DNA from: Coptis chinensis | Lineage: Eukaryota; Streptophyta; Magnoliopsida; Ranunculales; Ranunculaceae | Direction of reading: 5' to 3' | DNA: 64,000 bases | NCBI GenBank assembly: GCA_015680905.1 | Contig: CM027381.1 | Location: forward strand, 52,704,501 to 52,768,500 | Part shown: positions 11,972 through 23,259 of the stretch, in pieces | How the letters are laid out: each line of letters starts with the position of its first letter | How positions within the stretch are numbered: position 1 is the stretch's first letter | Made by a program: the position numbers and the translations under genes | Notes under the pieces: model-generated | What the model saw: the letters and a program-made list of their open reading frames with translations, nothing else | Databases searched by the model: none | Told to the model about the DNA's origin: nothing

Positions 11972-13959
11972 TTTTATCTATTTTTATGGATTGATCCTCA
12001 ACTATTTAGATTATTAGTTTATAGCGAGAATAGAATGCACAAGTGACATGAATGAAGCTGGAGTGCTAAAAACTCTTTCTTAAAGATCCCATCTACGAGG
12101 ATTGACTCCTATTTTCCGATGTATTCATTTCCCATTCCATTCCATCTTTTCCTTTAAGAGGATACATCAATAAGGTAACTGGACCTCTCCACTTGGAGGG
12201 TGTGGTTGTAAGTGCCGAAGCCTTAGTCCATAGTATATCTAACATATTCTTTTTAAAACATTTTTTACTCATCGTTGGAGTAAGTGTGAATCTATGGAGC
12301 GAGTATACAATTTTTCTTTTCTTTATTTTACACTTCTTTTTCAAAAATGTTTGTTTTCTTTGTGCTGTTAATGATAGATTCTCGATACATCAATAGTTAA
12401 GTGATTTTTCAAAATGGGCAATCGATTTAACATAGACCACCAACCCCTAGAACAATGCAATCTAGAGACGGTTTGAGATTAGTTCTGCTTACTAAGGGTC
12501 GCCTATATCATCGAGCTATTCGCCCGGATTAGGACATTCCATGTCTTGCGCAATAAATCCTCCAACTCGCGTAGCTAAAGGTCTGTCTACCTAGATTAGG
12601 TTTGAAATAGAGCCGACACTAAAGTTGCCTAATATTATCTGTTATGATTTGTTTTCGAGTAATACCATCTAGAATCACAACTTTTGAGTACGAGTTTCTT
12701 AAAATATCTCTCCATAGTTTTCAAAACCAGAGGATATAAAAATAAAAGTTATACGCTCGGAGTAACCAAAATGATACCTGATTAACGTATAATTTTTATC
12801 TTCTTGGCAAAACCTCTATATGGATAGAGATATATTGAATGAGAAAACCAACTAAAAAAAGATGAGGTGTCTCCAAACGAGAATTAAACAAATAAAGTAA
12901 CCCAAAGTGATATTATTCTCTGTTTAATTGTATCTTTTGCCTCCATTTCTCTATTTTGTCTCGAGAATCTGACGTTAAAAGACTTAAAAAATTTCAAAAT
13001 TTCAAAATTTTTCTTTCTTAAAAATCTTTCCCCTCTCATTTAAATCTTTTCCCTTTCTAAATCTCTCTCGTTTCTGAAAAACTTTTCAAAAATGTCTTCT
13101 GTAGCAAACAAAAACCCTTCACCTAGCATGACAAGATGGATCAATTTCAATAATCGTGTGCAAGCACTTCTTAGAGAACTGTAGCTTAAGATATGGACAC
13201 ATATACTGAAAATTATCCCTGGTTTACGTAAAATTTCATACGTATGTAAGAGACGAGCTATGAGAGAAGGATGGTGCTTGAATTGTCAAACACCAACTTG
13301 CCCCAGTCTTCAACGTCATAATAATTCTGTTTATAAAGTCTACATGTGTTATCCCCCAGTGTATTACGCTCGGTCTAAGAGAGTAATCTAGCCATCTGGT
13401 AGGGATTAATTCGAGTTTTCAAAAACTTCCAAGTCTTGGGGATCTGACTCAAAAAGACCCACCTTTTTAAAATTTCAATCAAACTTATTCAAAACCTAAA
13501 AAAATTAATTAAAATTTTCTTTCTGTTATTTGTACATATTTCCCTACAGTTCCTGTACAGTTCTTTCCATTATCTATTTTTCATCCCCCATTAGATATGA
13601 GTGCACCTGATACCATTATGTTAAATTTTCGATGATGATCGTTTTGGTACCTCACGAGTCAAGATCGGACGAGTAACGAAGCGCAGGATCGGCTCTTGAA
13701 GTTGGCAAGGCACTTATGACAAGATCGGAATTTCCTGATTTCATTTGGGGTTGGGCCAAAATTTCAAATTCACTAAAGAGGCACATGCCATCAACTTTAT
13801 TAAGCCCACGCGACCACCTAACCTCCCATCTTCTTCCTCACAAATTTCCAAACCCTAGCAACCACAAGCCAACTCATGCCTGCCCCCATCTAACTCGCGA
13901 CCGCTACCTCACCTCAACACACCTCCATCCAATTTTTTTATAGCCTACCCCATTTTCAA
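11972..13959 (+). other. E2 internal non-coding stretch
   Basis: About 2 kb without a convincing gene. It carries a polypurine module just before (11957-11966) and matches E1 (reverse, about 1450-2600) up to about 12850; the remainder is absent from E1. Short open frames occur but lack family resemblance. Confidence 0.5.
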
Positions 13960-15060
13960 CCCCCATTCCAGCAACCCCAATTTCATCAATTCCTACTCCA
14001 AATGGCTCGAGTTCTTAAAATTGTGCCGGAGCAAATTTTCAAGACCTCTTCTATTCCGATCTGTTTGAAGTGCACTTTAGGGCAGATATCAAAATAAGAG
14101 GATGAGCACCCTTGGTGTTGTTGGAAGGTGCAGCTTATTCTCCTTTTTTTACTCTTTCGTTTTATAACTGCATGCTTAGAGGGAAGGATAACCGCATCAC
14201 GGTTGTCAAGGATGGTCGCTCGCTGGAGCTCACCAAGGAGGTGGTGAGTGGAGTTCAGGGGATTCATCTAAAGGCTTATGTTTAGACGGAATAGTCCCCA
14301 AACAAAAAGACCATCGACGTGATTATGGTAGAGACACTTCTCGAGGGGGTTAAAAACCCCAAGTCTCACTGCGCTTTTCAGAGTTCGCTACGAAGGACCA
14401 TCTAGCAGTATCTCAGTGGCTAGTCTACAACCTGCTAGGCTCGGCCAAGCTTTCAGATATAGGTAAGACAATGCTACATCTTTTATGGATTCTTTAAGAG
14501 CAGAAGAATAGCTTATGCATCGTCTCTTTTATTTTCGAGCAACTCTGCAAACCGAAGAAGTCAACCACCCCTCTGCTAGTGCTGGTCAAAAAGATCATGC
14601 AGCACTGGAGTTTCAAGCCACAAACGCCCTAGTGGAGGTCAAGGACGCTACCACATGTCTTATCTATGCCGACTGCATCCAGACGTTATGGCTTCCACCT
14701 GCCACCAGAGCTGCTGAGCAAGCACGCCAGACCATGAAGGTGGATTACTTCGCTGAAGATGCCACTCGACAGTTCACTCAGCCTATGGACAGAATTCACT
14801 TCCTCTATGGAGGCCTGAGGATTCTGCATTCGTATCTCCACCAACTCAGGGAAACTCAAGGGAACATCATAGCGGAATAGCAGACTATCAGATCCGAATA
14901 GCATACCTTCAGAGAGGAGCAGCGGTCCTTCTAGCGACGTTTTCAGCACAGTGTCACTAGAACACTGCAGAGCATCAGAGACGCACTCCCGCGTAGTGAT
15001 AAACATGCCAGGTCCTGACGTCGACAAAGAGATGGATCTTCTAAACGTCGAGACGAGTCA
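13960..15060 (+). pseudogene. E2 3' ORF, degenerate; resembles a plant transposon-protein domain
   Basis: One frame reads KDNRITVVKDGRSLELTKEV followed by stops; another reads HLAVSQWLVYNLLGSAKLSD further on. This order (basic strand-like segment, ELTK-type helix, then a hydrophobic helix) is comparable with the better preserved ORF of element A at 42207-42798 (FSITIEDEPMEITKFLLAF). It is similar in style to the 'putative plant transposon protein' domain (Pfam Transposase_32) found in gypsy-type elements; that assignment is from memory of the family and is tentative. A 121-codon open frame, 14515-14880, is probably its C-terminal part. Several stops make it non-functional. Confidence 0.35.
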
Positions 15061-15903
15061 CACACGGATTCTGACTAGGATTCCTAGTTTCCGTATAGTT
15101 AGATTTATTTATTTTTGAGTTTCTTTTTTCACGTGTATGATGTTGTATAAGTTTAACTTTATGCTTAATATTATTTGCTTGTTTTATGTTGTTTTGTCTT
15201 TTCTTGTAGAATTTGGTATATGAGTAGAAGGTAAAACAAATACATCATGCCAAAATTTTCAATTTTTCTTTCATGCATTTCATATATGTTTTCAAAAAAA
15301 TACAAAAACCCAAAAAAAATTCATAGTAGAATAAATATCCCTAGTTTAATAAAACCATGTATTTCTTGTTTTATATCAAACAACCCACGCCCCAAACTTA
15401 TTTGGGGGTGACGTATTTTCATCATGAAGAACATAATACAGGTGTATTGTCGTTTTTGCTAATGTTTCTATGGCAATCTCTTTTCTTATCTCTTCATACT
15501 TTGAGGACAAAGCATAGTTCTATTTGGGTGTGGTATAGTAACATTTTGCAAAAACTAAACATTTTCTATATAGTAGATATAATAGTATATTTCTTCCTTT
15601 CTAAAAAATATTTTTGAAAAAGACCAAAAATATTTTTCCATTTAGTATTAAAAAGTCTTGTTTCCTTTTTCTATGATGAATAAAAAATTTAGAAGTCTCA
15701 TTATAGCAATAAAGTAAGGAATTATTTTTCGTACTTAGACTAATATACGTACAATAGTTTCTGCATCTTTTCATGAATGGCATGCATCAACATTTGTTTG
15801 TATATAGCAGTGAGTTTCCGAAGCCAAGGTTAGAATAATTAAGTTCCATTCCTGTGAGAATCTAGCCAAAAACCTCATCTGAATGATTATTGAGTGATGA
15901 CTC
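15061..15903 (+). other. E2 3' non-coding region with polypurine modules
   Basis: Contains TTTGGGGGTG at 15401-15410 and, after 'ttgaggacaa' near 15500, TTTGGGTGTG at 15523-15532. The corresponding region of E1 is 924-1400 (reverse), and of element A 43330-43800. Open frames here (for example 15357-15617) recur in E1 only because the DNA is homologous; I do not believe they are translated. Confidence 0.6.
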
Positions 15904-17171
15904 TGATAAGGTTATATAGTAAAAGCATTACTTTTCTAATAACTCTAATTCTTTATATTTTGAATGAGAATCATATGGGCAAATGTTATGCATATTATAT
16001 ATGTTATTAGCTATATACATGTGTCTAATACTTTATGTTGTAGATGATATGGTGTGTGGTGACACACAGAAGATCATATCATCAGCACCTTATAAAGTAT
16101 AAGTAATCGTTCACAACCTAGATGGATTTGGACAAACCATTGGTACGGTTGCAGTATAATCTGGTATTTGTCTATCTTGACTATATGATTACACTAGTAC
16201 ATTTTGTGTGTATTGAACAGGACCAAGTGAGGTTGTTTCTCTTTATACTGACTATATAAGAAAACAAATACCTCTGTTATTATGGATGTTTGTCCTCTTA
16301 ATCCAGATATAATAACGGGCACTTACGTGCATTGTACATTGCTTTAAATCATCAATGAGTGAGATTCATTTGTGAATCAACAAACTCGATGGATTGGGTA
16401 ATGACATTGTATGTAAGGTGTGTTGTTGATTATAGAAGGAATTCATGTCCCGCAAGAAGTCGGGCTGATGATGTCCCCTCGAGGAGCTCATAAGGATTGT
16501 CATGTAAACCCTGCAGGTGGATTTGATCCGACATGACAATGAGGTTGAGTGGTACTACTCAAGGACATAAGAAGTTGATTAATGTAGTTGTCAGTAACTT
16601 GACTTAATCAACAGACATTTGATATCTTAAACACGGGGAGATCAATGAGCATATAATATGGAGCCCATAAACGTAACACGTAATTTGGGATTAGGGTTGT
16701 AGTGCAACAATGGCCTTTAGTGGAATAAGCCATTTGTTGACGGACTTGGGTCGTGTGTTATGGGCGGAAATGGGAAGCCTAAGCCCGTCAGGAGGCCCAA
16801 CCTTAATTTCTCCTCATGGTCCCTGTTGTAGCCTATAAATAGAAACCCTTCTCTCCTGGCCGTTTTTAATTTTCACCTGGATTGAAAAGAGAGGCAAGAA
16901 AAGATAGATCCAAAATCGGTTCTAGCTTTGTGAAAAAGAAGGGGGTTGGTAGATCTTTGCCCACACAACGTCCAATCTATTAAAAGGAATACAACAGAAG
17001 ATCAAGAGGTGGTTGCTAATTTCATAGTTATTGGATTCTCAAAGATATCAAGAAGTCGATCCAAAAAGGTAAATTTCTAACCAAACCGTGACACCCCTTA
17101 TTCCACTGCGCGTGGGTGTTTCGCGGTTCATTCGTAGTAAATCATTCGGCAAAACCATAACGGTTCCTACA
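15904..17171 (+). repeat. Solo LTR (1268 bp) with perfect 5-bp target duplication
   Basis: Starts TGATAAGG, ends GGTTCCTACA, and is flanked by GACTC at 15899-15903 and 17172-17176. Removing it rejoins the E2 3' region. A TATA-like 'cctataaatag' near 16833 and a following 'gagaggcaag' leader support an LTR promoter. No internal region, primer site or second LTR accompanies it, so it is the product of LTR-LTR recombination. The family is not recognised; strand is given by the TATA box. Confidence 0.85.
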
Positions 17172-17515
17172 GACTCAAAGGATGTTCGGATAGAAAAACC
17201 ACATGTCCACTTGCTTGATCACCACGCCATAACCCAAGAGAGAATTTAGGCCCTTTTTGGATCGATATAGCCAAATACACGTTAAAAACCCAAAAAGAGA
17301 GTTTTCCTCTAGTTACCCCTCTTGAGCATTCACCATTTTCTAAAAGCCTTTTTATTCTTCACCAAAAATTCCTAACCTATTACAACACACAATAAAAATT
17401 TTAGCCCGCTGACAAGTTGAGAACTGGATGGATATCAGAAAAATAGAAGAGATGACCTTATACAAAAACAGAATAGTTACTTGCTTCAAAAAGAAAAGAA
17501 AAAAAAATAAGTAAA
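17172..17515 (+). other. Truncated end of E2 3' region
   Basis: Shares 'cacttgcttgatca' and 'tttggatcgatata' words with A (about 43830-43900) and H (about 48535-48605), so it is the conserved 3' non-coding part. It stops in an A-rich stretch at about 17510, immediately before gag-tail sequence of H. The polypurine tract and 3' LTR of E2 have been deleted. Confidence 0.6.
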
Positions 17516-18043
17516 CAAACTAATATGATGCATGCATTGTTCCAAAGGGTAACCCATCCTATTACCGCACAACCGGCTAACCCATCAAAAGATGAATTAT
17601 TATTAACCATGATACAAAACCAACAACAACAAACTAATATGATGCAGGCATTGTTCCAAAAGGTACTTGACCTGTCTCCTAACTAAAATAATAACCAACA
17701 AAGCATGTTTCCAGGTCAAATAGTGCCTAATCCTAAGTCAACAAACACTGCCTTCGAAGTAAACAATACTCAATGTAATGGTAATATATCCCCAGGGGAA
17801 CTACAGGTCATTACTACCCTTCATTCGGGTAAGGTAGTTGATAACCAAGTGACTATGCCTAAAGATCACCCACAAACAGAAGCTAAAAATGAAACCATAC
17901 CTAATATTGTCATAGAAACTGAAGACCCTACAACTGTAGAAGTTCCAGTACAACCACAACCAAAAGGGAAAACCTTACAAAACCCCTTAATAAAAATTAA
18001 TGATCTTACACCTGTAGATGTTCCATTATGGAAACCTAGTTGA
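17516..18043 (+). pseudogene. H gag C-terminal / gag-pro linker
   Basis: Resumes H coding sequence: Gln/Asn-rich segment with a repeated MMHALFQ / MMQALFQ motif, then FPGQIVPNPK and ITTLHSGKVVDN. The corresponding segment of A has FPGQTIPNPK and B has ITTLHSGRVVDN, and the pattern matches the known Athila linker that ends with an ITLRSGK-type motif before the protease. The open part is 17705-18043; a stop near 17685 and the missing junction with 7729 show decay. Confidence 0.65.
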
Positions 18044-18132
18044 AAAATGGCAAAAAATAAAGACAAGTTTAATAATACTGTTGACCCTTATGCTAAGTAT
18101 AGAGAAAAACCACCGTTTTCCAGAGACTAGTT

Positions 18133-18760
18133 ATGTCTAAAAAGGACGAGAATTTTGATGAGATTAGGGAAGTATTTAAAAATTTGACTATAAACCTACC
18201 TTTTGTAGATGCTATAAAAAGTCTACCTAGATATGCTAAGTTTCTAAAAGAGTTGTGCACCACGAAGAGGAAAACCAATATACCCAAAGAAACCTTCTTA
18301 ACTGAACAATATCCCTCTTTATCTGAACATAACGGAATTGTTAAGTACAAAAATCCTAGTCCTCCTACTGTACAATGCACCTTAGGCGATAACTTCATAA
18401 CAACTGCACTATTAGACCTGGGGGCGAGTGTTAACTTACTCCCTTTTTATTTATATAAACAGTTAGGTCTCCATGAACTTAAACCAACCAAAATAACTTT
18501 GCAGTTAGCCAATCATTCTATTAAGTATCCCAAGGGTGTAGTTGAAAACATTCTAGTTAAAGTTTAAGATTTTTACTATCCAGCCGACTTCGTTATTCTT
18601 GACACAGAAGTTTCTTTTGATTATATCCTCATCATCTTAGGGCGTCCTTTCTTGGCAACTGCCAATGCCCAAATCAATTGCCGGGATGGATCAATGACTC
18701 TTTCCTTTGGAAATCTGTCTGTAAAGATTAACATGTTTAGACTCAAGCATGGACAACTAG
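18133..18760 (+). pseudogene. Athila-type aspartic protease of H
   Basis: Contains the conserved N-terminal block (FDEIREVFKNLTINLPFVDA, AKFLKELCTTKRKTNIPKE) and the active-site region LLDLGASVNLLP, in which the catalytic Asp is followed by Leu-Gly-Ala-Ser as in other Athila proteases. It continues LQLANHSIKYPKGVVENILV, then, after an in-frame TAA at about 18565, DFYYPADFVILDTEV and ILGRPFLATANAQINC. One stop separates the catalytic half from the flap/C-terminal half, so the product would be truncated. Confidence 0.75.
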
Positions 18761-19200
18761 GTTTGCCTGTAGAAGGAGAAGTAAAGTCTATTAAGAGTTT
18801 TGTATCTCACATTAGTGCGGCTGATGCTTTCATCCCCACACTAGTAGATACCCCTCTTAGGGAAGAAGACAAAGATCACAATTTCGACTCCCTAAACATA
18901 ACTGTTATAGAGGAAGAATGTTCCACCCTGCCTTCTGACCCTATGGGAGATGTAGTCAATCTCACAATGGAAGAGATAGATGAATTCCTCAAAGATGCAG
19001 ATGAATACCATAATTATGTGGATGCAAACAACCTAGAAGAGGAATTCGTCGAGTTTCTAAGAGCCTGTGATGATCCACCCGCTCAAGAACTACCTAAAGC
19101 ACCACCCGACCATTATCTACATGAGCTAATCCCTAATAAATACCAATCATTTACCACCACCTCGATTCCACTCCCTCTACCTTTTCAAAGGCACCTTTAG
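18652..19200 (+). pseudogene. Post-protease ORF of H
   Basis: A 182-codon frame continuing from the protease C-terminus (MATANAQINCRDGSMTLSFG) into an acidic region (MEEIDEFLKDADEYHNYVD, EEEFVEFLRACDDPPAQ) and ending in PLPLPFQRHL. In an ordinary Athila element the reverse transcriptase would follow soon after the protease. Here the frame stops and 3' non-coding sequence with polypurine modules begins. The equivalents are 11174-11971 in E2 and 40570-41013 in A. Function is unknown. Confidence 0.55.
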
Positions 19201-19655
19201 TTTGTATTAAACCTTATTGTTTCTCCTGTACTTCATGACTTTCTAAACCCATCTGGTGAAAAAGTAATACCCAAGGACAAACCACTTGACATTTTCTCAT
19301 TTTTTCCATCCTTCCTTCTAACACTTATCCAGATTCCACGTATTTTCCATAACCATTCTTTTTCTCATGATCATTTACTTGGAGACCCTTTCGTTTGAGG
19401 AAAAAGAAGAAAGTGCATGCTAGATTAGGTTCTAGGTCAATCAGATGTCACTCTCATTCCGCCATGCCACATCATAGAAAATCTTGGTGCTTAATTTTGT
19501 TTGAGGGTGTTTTATGTGTTAACTTTTATGGAAAGATCCACAACTCTTTAGACTGTTGATATATGGTAAACTGCATGTTAATATATATTAGATAAATTAG
19601 ATAGACATTCTAGAGAATCTGACTTTAAAAGACCCATATAATTTTTTGTAAAATA
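19201..19655 (+). other. H sequence after the post-protease ORF
   Basis: Decayed continuation of the post-protease region. It carries the first, weaker polypurine module (TTTGAGGGTG near 19500) and ends in 'ctgactttaaaagacccat', which is found also at 41320 in A. It stops at the ATA flanking the CACTA-like insertion. Confidence 0.5.
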
Positions 19656-20135
19656 CACCACAACAGATAAGATTTTTAGCAACGAAAAAAAATGTTAGAA
19701 AATGATATAAAAACGTCGGTAATGGTCAGTTGCGACGTTTTTTTATCATCACTGGATCGTCGCAAATTGTATAGTCGCAAAAGGTTTGAAGCCACCAAAC
19801 TAAAACGTCGGCAAAAGTATTATATTAGCGACATTTTATAATGTCATTAGAGCCCAAAAAAGCGTCAGTATATATATTTTCGTCTGATTATTTAAAACGT
19901 GGCAAAAAGTATTTTATGGGGACGATATAGGAAAATGTCAGTAATTGTTCACACTATCAACGTTTTATTTCGTGACAACAACCCCAAATTTTGGATAATA
20001 AAATTCATATTGCGACATTATTTACCGTCGCTAGAGATCAACCTTTGGCTATGCTTTTTAAGTATGTGTCATGTGATGGAGCTATAGGTATGTCACTACA
20101 AGTATCATTTTAGCGACGCTCTAACAAAGCATCGT

Positions 20136-21254
20136 TGTTATTATTATTTTTTTTTAACCACATTAAATTTAAGCAACAACATACCCAAAAGTCATATATA
20201 AATATCACCATTTCCATTTTTAAGAGTATAATATGATTCATTACATATATAATAGTTTTATAAACCACAAACATAAATAAAATTGTCTTAACATCCAACA
20301 TTTCCCAATGAAATGGTGAATCCTATCCAAAGTTTATACCCAAAAAAATAATCCAAAACAAACCCACAGCTTCTTTCTTCCAAACCGCATGACTCTCAGA
20401 ACCTGCAAACAAATATGACAACATTTAGTTCATTTCCAATGAAATGTAAAACCAAGATATGATAACATATATTTAGAGTACAACTCATTGAGGACAATCG
20501 TCATAAACATTCATACAATTACGTAGTAATGCATTAGAAGAAGTTAGCACAAACAATACATGGGTGTAATTGCACAATAATAAAGTCTAATTGCACAATA
20601 TATAATAACCATAGCAAATGAACCAATGTGAACTCAAATAAGTGCCATCGAGTGTGCAACGCATTCAAGTTTTAGGCACACTCTGAACACTCACTATAAA
20701 TGAACCCGCCTTTTCCGGTTAACTTCAATAGGACCTAGAATAAGCTATGGCTATAAAAGTTTGGGTAAGATTTCCTTGTCTAGCATACTCTAGATTTCCT
20801 AGTCTCTAGATCTCTTACTGGCTATGTTTCAGGATATGCTTTTGACTGCTTTCTCAACCCCTGCCTATGGTGTTTTCCCCTCCACTCTAGATGGATATGC
20901 TTTAGCTCTGCTTTCCTTAACCTTTGCCTATGTATATGCCATTACGGGTGCCACTTGCTCAGATGATGGGTTAGGATGGGATGGGTTTGTCACAACTACC
21001 TACCTTCTTCAGTCCCTAAAATGACAAATCAGTCAAAGTGGGGGAAATGGTTTATACCCTTTCACCATGTGGAAAATGGACAACAACCCGAGAAAGAGCA
21101 TGCAATGCACACAGAACATTTATAGCACAATAACCCAAAATAAGTACACTCTAATAATCCATTTTGCAATTACAATGTTATCAATGGTAGTACCATGCCT
21201 TAACAAACAAGCTATTCCTTTCCAGCCAAAAAAAATACAAACCATTCTTTTAGC
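20136..21254. other. Interior of the CACTA-like insertion, no gene recognised
   Basis: About 1.1 kb of AT-rich sequence. An open frame at 20824-21024 with Leu/Ser/Ala-rich, hydrophobic content has no recognisable domain, and I do not call it a gene. Confidence 0.4.
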
Positions 21255-21778
21255 CTAGGATGCACGAATACCGATATGCGACACGAATACGACACGACAC
21301 AGATACGTGGACACGACATTTTTTTCAAAAATATAGGACACGGATACGTCATAGACACGTTTGAATAATATATATATAAATATTATATAATTGAGCATTT
21401 TTCACCAAATTCAAATGGCAATTTTACTTCATAAAATGACCAATTCAAACACATTAAGCAGCAACTTACATGTATAACTTGGATTCACTTCATCTTTCTT
21501 CTCTTGCATCTCTTCTTAACTTAGATTTTATTTCACTTGTTTTTTTTTTGTTGAAGTTCAAAAAGAATTTCTTGTATGTGTGAGATTACTGTCCCCCGCG
21601 TGTTCCCCGCTTATCCCCCGTGTATCCACCGCATGTCGGAAATTAAAAAATTAATTATAAAATCGGATACTCCAAATTGTGTATCTGACACATATCGGAC
21701 GCATATCGGGGCATATCCGTGTCGGACACGTATTGGACACGAATACTTCACCCTTAGGGACGTATCGGTGCTTCGTAG
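21255..21778. mobile_element. hAT-like non-autonomous element (524 bp)
   Basis: Flanked by CTTTTAGC (21247-21254) and CCTTTAGC (21779-21786), an 8-bp duplication with one mismatch, as hAT elements make. The ends are imperfect inverted repeats: CTAGGATGCACGAATACCGATA on the left against the complement of TATCGGTGCTTCGTAG on the right. Both subterminal regions are full of 'gacacg' and 'gatacg' words (for example cgacacagatacgtggacacg, cggacacgtattggacacg). There is no coding sequence. The internal part is AT-rich. Confidence 0.6.
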
Positions 21779-21991
21779 CCTTTAGCATAACTATTGAAAG
21801 TGTATGGCAGTCAATGTAGTTATGACAGAAGAGTAAGCTATTTTTTGAAGTTATGACAGAAGTTAGAAGAGCCAAGATAACATAAGCACTTGGCATCTCA
21901 CAAGGACAGCTTCCACCCAAACAAGGACTGAACACTCCCGAAAAACCGATTAAGCATAAACCATTCTAGCTCATTGAAATCCAAAGCCAAA

Positions 21992-22125
21992 CAATGCAAC
22001 ACAAACTCCCCCTTCACAAATGCGTCCTATGTAACATGCTATAAAACTCTCCCTAAGCCAATGCAACACAAATTCCCCCTTCACAAATGCGTCTTATGTA
22101 ACATGCCATAAAATTCCCCCTAAGC
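21992..22125. repeat. Tandem duplication, two 67-bp units
   Basis: Units start at 21992 and 22059 (both 'caatgcaacacaaa'), with a third, broken start at 22126. They differ at about five positions. Function unknown; it lies in the interior of the CACTA-like insertion. Confidence 0.9.
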
Positions 22126-22129
22126 CAAT

Positions 22130-23252
22130 GCAATCCCTCCCTTAACCAAACTGACCTAGACCTTTGTAAAAAAAATATCGACAAAGCTCAAACATTTTCA
22201 GCAGTGTGATGATGATGTCTGCAGACATTAGAAAAGCTCCATCAAAATTGGAATGAAGATTGACAACAAAAGATGAACGACACAAGCAAGTGTCCAAAAA
22301 ACCTCAAACATATCCTAAACTTCAAAATCTCGAATAAGATAACAAGTCAACAACCCAAGACATCTTGGCTGCCAAACTAGAAGCGAGTTGTACTGATGTT
22401 CATGTGCAAGCACGCGCATAGATGATCTTTAATAACAAAAACAAAACTGGCTGTTAGTTGCAACTTATCTACTTGCCTTTTAATTGAATCATAAACTTAA
22501 CAATTAACTTAAATCAATGCATGCGAATAGGAATGACAAAGTTTACCGCCTGCCATCCTTTAATTAGCCATGGACCTTCTACTGCCGGCCAGTGAACCAA
22601 AGTTCTTGTCCATCCAAAATACATTAACATAACTCACTACCAGCTATATAAAATACTATTGTAACAACAGATCCACATGGTACAGGAGATCATTATTAGA
22701 CCAATGAGATATTAAACTAGATGGAATTACCATCATGTATATATGCATGTAAGTACCATGTTGATCACATGCATCAAACTAATAGTGGATAGCAACACAA
22801 CCATACCAAAAAACATTCAAGTACTGATCGACCAAACATACTCGAAATGAAACAACAAAATCATGGAACAATCATACTAGAAACAACATATCATCAATCA
22901 AACACATCGATAATTAACCAAAAACTCGTCAATGGAACACGCTCGTAAAGAAAAAATTTAACCTGAACACGTACTTATCCAAAGTCCAAACTAGAATAAA
23001 TAAAAAATCACCAGAACTGTTAGCTTCAACTGATATCAAAAGTCCTTTCATTAAGGAATTCACATTGAAAAATTAGTGCTTTTGTTTCTAATAAAAGAAA
23101 AAAGTTGCTTCTTTTATTTCTACAAACAAGTTTGATTAATAATTTTTGAAGAAGAAGAAAAAAAAATCATAACTTACCAAAGATTTCCTTTCCCTCAATG
23201 AAGGATGAAGGAGAAGGATAAATCGGAACCTGAAATAAACTGCTTGTAATTT
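22130..23252. other. Right part of the CACTA-like insertion, nothing recognised
   Basis: About 1.1 kb, AT-rich, without a convincing open frame, repeat or promoter. Confidence 0.4.
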
Positions 23253-23259
23253 CTGGAGT

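Larger units (their letters stand above)
9627..17515 (+). mobile_element. Athila-like non-autonomous LTR element E2, 3'-truncated
   Basis: Second copy of the family represented by E1, in opposite orientation. Order: LTR G (about 9627-10123), gag tail with a zinc knuckle, long ORF (11174-11971), non-coding, 3' ORF remains (about 13960-15060), and 3' non-coding region with polypurine modules at 11957, 15401 and 15523. That region is split by a solo LTR (15904-17171) and ends at about 17515, where H gag resumes. No 3' LTR, protease or polymerase is present. The left boundary is approximate because no intact second G LTR is available for comparison. Confidence 0.7.
19656..23259 (+). mobile_element. 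CACTA-like non-autonomous insertion (degenerate ends)
   Basis: The H sequence is interrupted between 19655 and 23260. The left edge CACCACAACAGATAAG is one base from a CACTA terminus. It is followed by about 400 bp of subterminal repeats built on 'cgtcg', 'gcgacg' and 'aacgtcggcaaaag' in both orientations. The right edge ends TTTCTGGAGT, a weak inverse of a CACTCCAGAAA-type end. The trinucleotide ATA flanks both sides (19653-19655, 23260-23262), as expected for the 3-bp CACTA duplication. A second CACTACAAG start at 20094 may be another nested terminus. No transposase is visible. Confidence 0.45.

Noticed and set aside
15357..15617. 86-codon ORF matched by a minus-strand ORF at 1009-1242
   Set aside because: Both lie in the non-coding 3' region of the E family; the match reflects DNA homology, and the sequence holds polypurine modules, not a protein domain.
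20824..21024. Hydrophobic 66-codon ORF in the CACTA-like insertion
   Set aside because: Too short, no domain, no splice context that I can support.
21992..22125. CRISPR-like or satellite array
   Set aside because: Only two 67-bp units plus a stub, no spacers; a simple local tandem duplication.
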